DNA from: UBA7359 sp964392105
GTDB lineage: Bacteria; Pseudomonadota; Gammaproteobacteria; Eutrophobiales; Eutrophobiaceae
NCBI GenBank assembly: GCA_964392105.1
Contig: CAYMPA010000051.1
Span: 1 to 16,868, forward strand
Length of the DNA: 16,868 bases
Direction of reading: 5' to 3'
Part shown: in pieces, positions 5,593-12,152 of the stretch
How the letters are laid out: each line of letters opens with the position of its first letter
How positions within the stretch are numbered: the first letter of the stretch is position 1
Made by a program: the position numbers and the translations under genes
Notes under the pieces: model-generated
What the model was told of the DNA's origin: nothing
The model's input: the letters and a program-made list of their open reading frames with translations, nothing else
Database searches by the model: none

Positions 5593-6313
5593 TGTGGTTA
5601 TTGATATTGATAATGTCAGTTTTAATTATGGTGCAGTACCTGTATTAGATGATATTTCACTAAAGATATTCGAAGATGAATTTATCGGCATTATAGGACC
5701 TAATGCCTGTGGTAAAAGTACGTTGCTCAAGTTAATACTTGGATTATTACAACCGGATAAAGGAACTATCAATAAATTTAATCATGACGGTAAGGATTTG
5801 CGTAATCATATTGGTTATGTTCCCCAGCACATTACCTTTTCACGCGACTTTCCTGTAACTGTAAGTGAAATAGTGATGATGGGGCATGTTACTGCAACAT
5901 CTAAACTATTCAGATTTAACAAAAATGAAATTGCTACGGCAAGGCAGGCGATGCAAGCTCTGGAAATTGAAGACATAGGTAAAAGACAGGTGGGAACATT
6001 ATCTGGCGGTCAACTGCAACGAGTATTAATCGCACGTGCTCTGGTTTGCCAGCCAGAGATTTTAATTCTGGATGAGCCTACTTCTAATGTCGATATGCGA
6101 GTTGAAGAGGATATCTTTTCATTGTTAAAAAATTATAGTGAAAGTATGACGATCATCGTTGTATCACACGATATCTCATTTATATCTGGATACGTTGATC
6201 GAGTTGCTTGCCTCAATCGCACACTTGTTTGTCATAATACAGAATCAATTAGCGGAAAAATGATTGAAGATTTATATGACGCTCCAGTAAAAATGATCCA
6301 CCATCATCACTAA
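5585..6313 (+). CDS. znuC: Zinc ABC transporter ATPase, ZnuC-like
   Basis: 242 aa with all parts of an active ABC ATPase: A-loop Y15, Walker A GPNACGKST (38-46; the usual GA before GKST is AC), Q-loop Q81 (YVPQH), signature LSGGQLQR (139-146), Walker B ILILDE (159-164) and H-loop H195. It should power zinc import with the neighbouring permease and binding protein. Start ATG has AAAGGA 6 nt upstream and overlaps the end of znuA. The protein ends in a natural run of four histidines (239-242), absent from a minimal ATPase and possibly metal-binding. The permease gene starts 3 nt after its stop. Confidence 0.93.
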   Translation: MSNVVIDIDNVSFNYGAVPVLDDISLKIFEDEFIGIIGPNACGKSTLLKLILGLLQPDKGTINKFNHDGKDLRNHIGYVPQHITFSRDFPVTVSEIVMMGHVTATSKLFRFNKNEIATARQAMQALEIEDIGKRQVGTLSGGQLQRVLIARALVCQPEILILDEPTSNVDMRVEEDIFSLLKNYSESMTIIVVSHDISFISGYVDRVACLNRTLVCHNTESISGKMIEDLYDAPVKMIHHHH

Positions 6314-6316
6314 GTC

Positions 6317-7138
6317 ATGAATGAATTTTTTATTGCATTAACTGAATATTCGTTTCTACAAAACGCCATTATTGCCTGTTTACTGGCAAGTATTGGGTGT
6401 GGCGTTATCGGTAGTTATGTTGTTGTAAAGCAAATCAGTTTCTTAACAGGTGGTATTGCTCATTCCGTACTGGCTGGCATGGGGGTGGCCTACTTCTATA
6501 ATGCTTCACCGATTATGGGTGCAATTATTGCAGCATTGATTTCCAGTATATTGATTGGTTGGATTAATCTTCGCTGGAAAGAACATGAAGATGTATTAAT
6601 CGCTGCTTTCTGGTCAGCTGGTATGGCCATTGGAATATTGTTTCTATCTCGTACACCTGGTTATAACGTAGATTTAATGAGTTATTTATTTGGAAATATA
6701 TTATTAATAACAAGTAACGACTTATTATTGATGTTATTACTTGACCTGGTTGTATTGACTATTGTCCTGGTTTATTACAAACTTTTCCTTGTTAGTGTTT
6801 TTGATAATGAGTTTGCCAGGTTGCGAGGAATCAATACGGAGTTCTTCTATATATTGTTGTTATGTTTAATCTCAATAACAATAGTCATATTGATACAACT
6901 AGTCGGATTAATATTGGTTATTGCACTTTTGACATTACCAGCTGCAATTGCAAATCAGTATGTAACATCGTTGTATAAAATGTTTTTATTATCTGCAGTA
7001 ATTTGTGCGGTTATCAGTATAACTGGTGTTGCAATCTCATACGGACCGGATTTACCAACAGGATCTGTTATTGTTTTGTTAGCGTGCTGTTCTTATTTCA
7101 CCTCGGTTTTTATGAAACAGCTTTTTAACAATAAATAG
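6317..7138 (+). CDS. znuB: Zinc ABC transporter permease, ZnuB-like
   Basis: 273-aa polytopic inner-membrane protein with roughly eight hydrophobic segments. It has the family features SYVVVKQISFLTGGIAHSVLAG (about 33-54), which contacts the ATPase region, and LVGLILVIALLTLPAAIANQ (about 195-214). It forms the transmembrane pore of the zinc importer with ZnuA and ZnuC. It lies 3 nt after znuC, has no strong ribosome-binding site of its own and is probably translationally coupled. It is last in the operon. Only 16 bp separate its stop from the convergent DAHP synthase stop, and I see no clear terminator there. Confidence 0.93.
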   Translation: MNEFFIALTEYSFLQNAIIACLLASIGCGVIGSYVVVKQISFLTGGIAHSVLAGMGVAYFYNASPIMGAIIAALISSILIGWINLRWKEHEDVLIAAFWSAGMAIGILFLSRTPGYNVDLMSYLFGNILLITSNDLLLMLLLDLVVLTIVLVYYKLFLVSVFDNEFARLRGINTEFFYILLLCLISITIVILIQLVGLILVIALLTLPAAIANQYVTSLYKMFLLSAVICAVISITGVAISYGPDLPTGSVIVLLACCSYFTSVFMKQLFNNK

Positions 7139-7154
7139 TTAGACTGTTATTAAA

Positions 7155-8210
7155 TTATTTATTACTTCTTGCTTTACTGGCATTGGCCAGTGTTTTTATT
7201 AGCTCAACAGTATTATCCCACCCTAAACAGGCGTCAGTAATACTTTGACCATAGACAAGTTTCTGATCAGGTTTGACATCCTGTCTACCTGCAACCAGAT
7301 GACTTTCAATCATGGTGCCAACAATTCGATTATCGCCATCTGCAATTTGTTCAGCTACAGCATTACCAACTTCAGTTTGTGCTTCGTGCTGTTTTCGACT
7401 GTTGGCATGACTTAAATCAATCATAATGTTAGCAGGCAGGTTTGCCGTTTCGAGTTCTTTTGATACCTGATTTATGCTTTCAGGATCATAATTTGGTTCT
7501 TTGCCACCACGTAAAATTATATGGCTATCAGTATTACCTTGTGTTGAAAATATGGCAGCATTACCTTCTTTTCTTAATGAAAGAAAATGATGTGGGCGTG
7601 TTGCCGCTCCAATTGCATCAACTGCAATCTTGGTCGTACCGTATGTTCCGTTCTTGAATCCCACAGGACATGATAGGCCTGATGCCAATTCACGATGAAC
7701 CTGGCTTTCGGTAGTTCTGGCACCGATTGCCCCCCAGCTAATTAAATCAGTTACATATTGCGGGGTTATCAAATCAAGATATTCAGTGCCTGCAGGTACA
7801 CCCATTTGATTCAGATCAAGGAGCAGTTGCCTGGCTACGCGTAATCCTTTATTAATATTAAAACTGTTATCCAGATCTGGATCATTGATAAGACCTTTCC
7901 AACCAACAGTCGTGCGTGGTTTTTCAAAATAGACACGCATGATTATTAGTAAATCATCTGAATAGTCATCAATCAATGGCTTTAATCTGGTTGCATATTC
8001 GTTTGCAGCATTTATATCATGGATAGAACAGGGACCGGTTATCACCATCAACCGAGTATCTTGTCCATGTAATATGTCATGGATTGCATTGCGTGTGAGC
8101 GTAGTTGTTTTAGCTGCTTCTTCCGTTATCGGGATCTCTTCGCAAATTACTAACGGGGATGTGACTGCTTTGATTGACTCGATTCGTAAATCATCAGTTA
8201 TATAATTCAT
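7155..8210 (-). CDS. aroG: DAHP synthase (3-deoxy-7-phosphoheptulonate synthase), class I
   Basis: Catalyses condensation of phosphoenolpyruvate with erythrose 4-phosphate, the first step of the shikimate pathway. From the ATG at 8210 the protein is 351 aa and starts MNYITDDLRI, like E. coli AroG (350 aa, MNYQNDDLRI). With this start the four metal ligands fall at exactly the AroG numbers: C61 (GPCSIHD), H268 (DLSHAN), E302 (IESHL) and D326 (SITDA). An ATG three codons upstream (8219) is possible, and neither has a good ribosome-binding site. Most AroG residues of the phenylalanine site are kept (D146, P150, L175, L179, S180, F209, S211), but V221 is Phe. I therefore favour a Phe-sensitive type without certainty. 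It is transcribed alone. Confidence 0.94.
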   Translation of the reverse strand: MNYITDDLRIESIKAVTSPLVICEEIPITEEAAKTTTLTRNAIHDILHGQDTRLMVITGPCSIHDINAANEYATRLKPLIDDYSDDLLIIMRVYFEKPRTTVGWKGLINDPDLDNSFNINKGLRVARQLLLDLNQMGVPAGTEYLDLITPQYVTDLISWGAIGARTTESQVHRELASGLSCPVGFKNGTYGTTKIAVDAIGAATRPHHFLSLRKEGNAAIFSTQGNTDSHIILRGGKEPNYDPESINQVSKELETANLPANIMIDLSHANSRKQHEAQTEVGNAVAEQIADGDNRIVGTMIESHLVAGRQDVKPDQKLVYGQSITDACLGWDNTVELIKTLANASKARSNK

Positions 8211-8254
8211 AGTGTTCATTTCGTTTATATTTATATTAAAGCCTTTTCACGAAT

Positions 8255-8359
8255 GATCTTTTGTCCCAATATATCGTTAAAAATGTACTCGAATGCTTAT
8301 TTATTTTATATAAACTCCGCTTCTGTACGCATTTTCGCCTCGTCTTGGAACAAAATTTC
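8255..8359. repeat. Imperfect palindromic repeat element, about 105 bp
   Basis: The arms 8255-8288 and 8325-8359 are imperfect inverted repeats. The outer core TTTTGTCCCAA (8259-8269) pairs with TTGGAACAAAA (8345-8355) with one mismatch, and the inner AAAATG-GTAC parts also pair. The centre (8289-8324) is AT-rich. It lies between hinT and the DAHP synthase start. A long hairpin of this kind is typical of small dispersed intergenic repeats. Whether it is repeated in the genome cannot be seen from this window. Confidence 0.5.
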
Positions 8360-8394
8360 TATCCATGCAAAGGTCTCATGATCTATTTATTGTT

Positions 8395-8736
8395 TTAACC
8401 GGGGGGCCAGCTGAAATCACGGCCTGCAAGAATATGAACGTGTAAGTGAAAGACTGATTGTCCTGCCCTCTCACCATTATTTACTACGAGACGAAACGAA
8501 TCTGCATAACCTTGTTCCCGTACAATTTTTCCGGCTTTAAGTAAAAGATGACCTAATAAGGATTGATCGGAGTCTGTTGCATCCGAGATTTTTGCGATTG
8601 GTTGTTTAGGAATAAGCAGAATATGTACTGGCGCTTGTGGGTTTATATCCCGAAATGCGAGACATAGATCATCTTCATAAACAATATCTGCCGATATTTC
8701 ACGGTTTATAATTTTACTAAATAGTGTATCAGTCAT
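8395..8736 (-). CDS. hinT: HIT family nucleotide-binding protein, HinT
   Basis: 113 aa; purine nucleoside phosphoramidase of the Hint branch. The histidine triad is H97-x-H99-x-H101 (SVFHLHVHILAG), followed by the usual C-terminal WPPG. The N-terminal TLFSKIINREISADIVYED and HILLIPKQPI match Hint proteins. I chose ATG 8736, with GGAG about 12 nt upstream, because homologues begin at this point. The open frame continues to 8850 but the extra 38 residues resemble nothing in the family. It stands alone, between two inverted-repeat elements (8255-8359 and 8841-9112). Confidence 0.93.
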   Translation of the reverse strand: MTDTLFSKIINREISADIVYEDDLCLAFRDINPQAPVHILLIPKQPIAKISDATDSDQSLLGHLLLKAGKIVREQGYADSFRLVVNNGERAGQSVFHLHVHILAGRDFSWPPG

Positions 8737-8840
8737 TACTTTAGCATTGCTCCATATTAATTCTTGGAAAATTCGCAAGGAGCGATTATAGCGCCTAATG
8801 ACCGGGAATAAAGATTTTTGGCTTTTCAGACAGAGTATAT

Positions 8841-9112
8841 TAACCCGCATATTGCATGAGTTGGCGAGATGATCAAAACGTGCTACCGACTCCAGGAACC
8901 TCGGTACCCCTTTGAGGGGTGTGCAGGTACCTAGGATTCGCCTAAAGCGTCTACTTTTGGTGTCAGGAACAAGATCCTGTCAGTACATCCTTGTGTTTCG
9001 GCTCGTCAAGCGAAAGCCATGGTACAAACTGTATTTTTTGGCAATCGTGAAAGCTCTTACTGGGTAAAACACGCAGACTGACGAATAACACACTCTTGCA
9101 ATATGCGGGTTA
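8841..9112. mobile_element. MITE-like element with 21-bp inverted terminal repeats
   Basis: The ends 8841-8861 (starting taacccgcatattgca) and 9092-9112 are inverted repeats with one mismatch in 21. Inside are further hairpins: CCTCGGTACC (8899-8908) against GGTACCTAGG (8926-8935), nested ACCCC-tttga-GGGGT (8906-8920), and CAGGA/TCCTG (8964-8979). There is no credible reading frame. If the true end is ACCCGC, both sides are flanked by TA, which could be a 2-bp target duplication of the IS630/mariner type, but that is too short to prove. It lies 7 bp beyond the hydrolase stop and upstream of hinT, filling most of the 382-bp gene-free gap 8737-9118. Confidence 0.6.
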
Positions 9113-9118
9113 CCTGTA

Positions 9119-10294
9119 CTAGCGTAGAAAATAGTTGGAATTGTTTCCAAAATATCTTGATTTTGTATCGAACATTGCCTGTTGGAGTGATTTATTCAGG
9201 ATTGAATAATCGTCAAAATCGTTAGCATTGTATTTAAATGATGTTTCAGGCCCTCCAAAAGAAGGTATTGTTGAGTAATTTGCCAGACGAATATCAAACT
9301 TTTTAATTAACTCATTTTCAAGAATCTGGGCTCGGGATTTATTCACTGCTAATTGAATATTTTCTGATACAAGTTCAGGTTCGTCCAGATGAACAATATG
9401 GCCACTGTTGAAAGCAAAGAAATGATCCGATTGTAGACTGATATTTTCCAAATCATTTTGTAATCTTGTCCATTGTTGTTCACGTCGATCACCAAGTTCA
9501 TTATCAGGCCAAACACGCTTTCCTCGAGTAATAATAACGACGGGAAATTCATACGGGTAGTGATTAGTAAGCTCAGCTACTTGTTTTGCACTGGTTTCCA
9601 TATAATCAGACTCGTTCAACAACGTACTTTTAGACTTCATCGTCATCATTAACATATATGCAGTTTTCTTATATTCCTGTGGATAATTCTGCGCAATGAT
9701 TGGATATACCCTGCGTACACGAAAACTATTTTTTCGTTTTACTTCATTTATAACCTGGGGTTTTGGATCAATACGACGTTTGAATTCTTCAGTATTAAAT
9801 TGTTCAGGATGTGAAGAATCGATTAACACCATCCCGGCAGTTAGTTCAGGATACTTACTGGCAAAATAACGAATGTTATATCCACCGAACGAATGTCCTA
9901 CGAGTATATAAGGCCCGGGTATTCTCGCTTCTGTTAATAATGTTCTGAGCTCTTTAACAATACGTGCAGTTGTTCTGGGTGCTGGTCCAGGGTCACTCCA
10001 TCCGTAACCAGCGCGGTCATAGCTACAAACCCTTACATTATCAGACAGATTATTTTGTATCTTGACCCATTCGAGAGAAAAGCCGCCGATACCAGAATCT
10101 ATAATGACAGAAGGTGTTCCATGGCCTACACAGTGTATGTGTAAACGATGTGTGCCAATTTTGACTAACTTACCCGGATAGCGTTTATCTATTGCTTGTG
10201 CAGTGTTTGTAAGTGAATGGGCAGTGATAATGAACAGCAAAAGGAGGAGTCTGAAATGCTGAACATTCAGTTTTATTACCTCACATTTATTCAT
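9119..10294 (-). CDS. Exported alpha/beta hydrolase
   Basis: 391 aa from ATG 10294. The ATG has GGGAG 9 nt upstream, whereas the GTG at 10300 is too close to it. An N-terminal signal peptide or anchor (about 10-34, LLLLLFIITAHS then AQA) suggests a periplasmic enzyme. The hydrolase fold starts near 43. Visible features are YDRAGYGWSDPGP (about 92-104), the nucleophile elbow GHSFGG with Ser135, IDSSHPE (about 158-164) and a late SGHIVHLDEP whose His299 is the probable catalytic base. The acid residue is not certain. The substrate is unknown; esterase or haloalkane/epoxide-hydrolase-like relatives are all possible. The last 70 or so residues (NKSRAQILENELIKK onward) extend past the usual fold and resemble nothing I recognise. 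Its leader RNA holds two mutually exclusive hairpins. Confidence 0.82.
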   Translation of the reverse strand: MNKCEVIKLNVQHFRLLLLLFIITAHSLTNTAQAIDKRYPGKLVKIGTHRLHIHCVGHGTPSVIIDSGIGGFSLEWVKIQNNLSDNVRVCSYDRAGYGWSDPGPAPRTTARIVKELRTLLTEARIPGPYILVGHSFGGYNIRYFASKYPELTAGMVLIDSSHPEQFNTEEFKRRIDPKPQVINEVKRKNSFRVRRVYPIIAQNYPQEYKKTAYMLMMTMKSKSTLLNESDYMETSAKQVAELTNHYPYEFPVVIITRGKRVWPDNELGDRREQQWTRLQNDLENISLQSDHFFAFNSGHIVHLDEPELVSENIQLAVNKSRAQILENELIKKFDIRLANYSTIPSFGGPETSFKYNANDFDDYSILNKSLQQAMFDTKSRYFGNNSNYFLR

Positions 10295-10319
10295 AATCAC
10301 ATTCTCCCTATCTTAATTC

Positions 10320-10351
10320 AGGGGGCTTAAATCAAGCCTCCTATTGAGGAG
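10320..10351 (-). promoter_or_regulatory. Mutually exclusive leader hairpins before the hydrolase gene
   Basis: Hairpin A pairs 10320-10328 (AGGGGGCTT) with 10334-10342 (AAGCCTCCT), nine positions with one G-T type mismatch. Hairpin B pairs CTCCT (10338-10342) with AGGAG (10347-10351). Both use 10338-10342, so only one can form at a time. The site lies about 25 nt upstream of the start codon, just before the ribosome-binding site. No T-run follows, so neither is a plain terminator. Confidence 0.35.
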
Positions 10352-10564
10352 CGTCACAAGTATTAGCGGCATTCTTGTCATAATCTTGAAGAACTTCAGG
10401 TCTAAATATCAGCCGAAATTCGCCAAATACTCGTCACAGTTATTGAAAAGCAATAGCTATGCCATACGATGTAATATTAGTATTTATAATATAATCATAG
10501 ATTTACTCTTTTAAGCAGTGTCTGGGAATTGACAGGTTTTGCACTAAATCGGCAAGTGTTGCGC

Positions 10565-10588
10565 ATTGCAGCAGAATATTGCTGCAAT
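10565..10588. repeat. Perfect 9-bp inverted repeat
   Basis: ATTGCAGCA (10565-10573) and TGCTGCAAT (10580-10588) pair perfectly around a 6-nt loop (gaatat). No T-run follows on either strand, so an operator or a structural element is as likely as a terminator. It lies between two divergent genes of unknown regulation. Confidence 0.5.
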
Positions 10589-10692
10589 TAATAGATGAAA
10601 CCATTGTCTCAATCTTCATACTATAGTTAGTGCTTCCTGAGATATGGATTCGCAACTTATAACATTAAAATTGCGTTTGATAAATAAAAATA

Positions 10693-10724
10693 CCTGTAAA
10701 TATTAACTTTATATTTTTTACAGG
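10693..10724. repeat. 8-bp inverted repeat upstream of the lipoprotein gene
   Basis: CCTGTAAA (10693-10700) and TTTACAGG (10717-10724) are perfect inverted arms around a 16-nt AT-rich centre, ending 30 bp before the lipoprotein start. It could be an operator for a dimeric regulator spanning the promoter, or an mRNA leader hairpin. Confidence 0.4.
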
Positions 10725-10754
10725 ACATGATTTTAATAGTTTATTAAGGTAAAC

Positions 10755-11396
10755 ATGAATATGAATAAGCAATATTACTTTTCTATTATTACCATGTTAA
10801 TCATTAGTTGTGCGCTATTCTCATGCCAATCTTCAATGACACCATTACAGGTTAGTGAGAATTTCTGGTTGGGTATTCAGCAGAAAAATATTGCATTAGT
10901 AAAAAAATATAGTTTGCCTGATTCATTTAATGATCCCGATGATATAGAACAATTTCCAGATATAACTGCTATTACTTTTGGGAAGATCATTATTGATGCT
11001 GATTATGCTGAAATAGAAACAAGTGTGACAATTTTATCAGACGAAAAAACCATGGATATTCCATTAAAAACACATTTAATTAATGAAAATGACATTTGGA
11101 AAGTAAATTATGAACAAACCATACTTCCGTTAATGATAAACCAGGAGATGACCGATCTATTTGGTGGTATACAGGGATTAACAGGAGAGTTCGCCGAAGA
11201 AATAGAAAAGTCTGTTGAAGAGTTCAAGGAAAAGGCCATACCTGAAATTAAATCAAAACTGGAGGAGGCAGAACAACAATTACGGGAGAAACTTCCTGAA
11301 TTGAAGAATATGATCGATGAATTCTTGCAAGAACTGGAAAAGTCCATAGAGGAAGCTATACCTCCCAAGGAAGAGACCAAAACGCAGCAAACCTGA
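10755..11396 (+). CDS. Predicted lipoprotein with C-terminal coiled coil, function unknown
   Basis: 213 aa. A hydrophobic signal (about 8-23) ends in LFSC with Cys24, a lipobox with an unusual Phe at -2. The lipid-anchored mature protein would start CQSSMTPLQVSENFWLGIQQKN, which resembles the opening of DUF4878/NTF2-like lipoproteins. An alpha-beta region to about 135 follows. The segment from about 145 to 205 is a long, highly charged helix rich in E and K (EEIEKSVEEFKEK, LEEAEQQLREKLPELK) and probably forms a coiled coil. The C-terminus is polar. The ribosome-binding site is AAGG, 5 nt before the ATG. I do not recognise a specific function. It precedes another secreted protein gene on the same strand with a 123-bp gap. 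Confidence 0.7.
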   Translation: MNMNKQYYFSIITMLIISCALFSCQSSMTPLQVSENFWLGIQQKNIALVKKYSLPDSFNDPDDIEQFPDITAITFGKIIIDADYAEIETSVTILSDEKTMDIPLKTHLINENDIWKVNYEQTILPLMINQEMTDLFGGIQGLTGEFAEEIEKSVEEFKEKAIPEIKSKLEEAEQQLREKLPELKNMIDEFLQELEKSIEEAIPPKEETKTQQT

Positions 11397-11519
11397 TTAT
11401 CTAAAGGTCACCTCCGAAAATGAATTAATAATTAGAACTATGCACTATTTACATAACTGTTTATTTTCATTAACCTAGATTCAGTTATTCTGGTCCAACA
11501 TCATAAAGGGGAGTGGACT

Positions 11520-12008
11520 ATGTCAAAGGTATGCTGGTTGTTTCTTTCACTAATTCTTGTATCAGTTAATTCTTATGCGGTTGAGCCAATATTGGATCAG
11601 CAAGGCATGTTTTATTTTAATCTATCATTTGATGCAGGTCAGACGACAAAGACCGAGCACGACTTTGGATTCAGATTTGACAGGGCCTTAGTACAGCCTG
11701 GTGAAAACATGACGATGAGTCAATTAACAGCGAAACCGGCAGTATTTAATCTGAAACTAAACAAGAATGGTTTAAAGGCATTCGAACTTAATGGAATTGA
11801 TTATTCGTATGAAGATTATGTCTACCGCGGTGCTGAAGGTGGCGATGCCAAGACAGGTGCGGCTAAAACTGCGGCCAAGACAGCTGATGAAGCAGAGGCT
11901 CAACCGGTTCCTGAAACAACAGCAGAACCAAAAAAGAAAATAAATGTACCTTTAGGTGTAATTATTGGTGTTTTAATCGGTACAGTTGCATTTGCTTCAG
12001 GGACTTAG
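11520..12008 (+). CDS. Predicted exported protein with C-terminal membrane helix, function unknown
   Basis: 162 aa, no family recognised. The signal peptide spans about 1-20 (LFLSLILVSVNSYA). A compact domain follows to about 103 with beta-rich patterning (FYFNLSFDAGQT, FGFRFDRALVQPG, FNLKLNKNG). Next comes an Ala/Lys/Glu/Pro-rich low-complexity linker (about 108-140). A C-terminal hydrophobic helix (VPLGVIIGVLIGTVAFASGT) then ends the protein almost at the membrane. The layout suggests a periplasmic domain tethered to the inner membrane. The ribosome-binding site GGGGAG is strong and well placed. It may be a functional partner of the preceding lipoprotein, but that rests only on adjacency and shared orientation. 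Confidence 0.68.
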   Translation: MSKVCWLFLSLILVSVNSYAVEPILDQQGMFYFNLSFDAGQTTKTEHDFGFRFDRALVQPGENMTMSQLTAKPAVFNLKLNKNGLKAFELNGIDYSYEDYVYRGAEGGDAKTGAAKTAAKTADEAEAQPVPETTAEPKKKINVPLGVIIGVLIGTVAFASGT

Positions 12009-12054
12009 GTCTGTAAAACACATATTTACACTATAGTATCACGAGTTTACAAAA

Positions 12055-12131
12055 TGGTGGGCCCGGTAGGACTTGAACCTACGACCAATGGATTATGAGT
12101 CCACTGCTCTGACCAACTGAGCTACAGGCCC
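12055..12131 (-). tRNA. tRNA-Ile2 (CAU, lysidine type)
   Basis: 77-nt minus-strand cloverleaf with encoded CCA and anticodon CAU. It carries C4-G69 and C5-G68 in the acceptor stem, the pairs by which TilS selects tRNA-Ile2 over tRNA-Met, and a TGGTC variable loop like E. coli ileX. TilS would convert C34 to lysidine so that the tRNA reads AUA. It starts 21 bp after the rpoD stop on the same strand with no visible promoter of its own, so it is probably processed from the rpoD transcript. E. coli ileX also lies near rpoD. Confidence 0.9.
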
Positions 12132-12152
12132 TGATTTGAAATTACGGATTAG

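Larger units (their letters stand above)
10295..10754. other. Gene-free region with several hairpins
   Basis: This 460-bp divergent gap between the hydrolase (minus) and the lipoprotein gene (plus) holds no credible reading frame. It contains a leader hairpin pair (10320-10351), a TATTG/CAATA hairpin (10441-10455), a perfect 9-bp stem (10565-10588) and a perfect 8-bp stem (10693-10724). Both divergent promoters should lie here, but no hexamer pair is convincing. Confidence 0.6.

Noticed and set aside
8737..8850. N-terminal extension of hinT by 38 residues
   Set aside because: It does not resemble the HIT family; the ATG at 8736 gives the usual protein start and length.
8841..9112. Integron attC site or CRISPR array
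   Set aside because: No GTTRRRY/RYYYAAC core sites, no regularly spaced repeats and no integrase or cas gene nearby.
12012..12030. TGTAAA/TTTACA inverted repeat as terminator after tRNA-Ile2
   Set aside because: The stem is short and entirely weak apart from one G-C pair, with no T-run in the right place.
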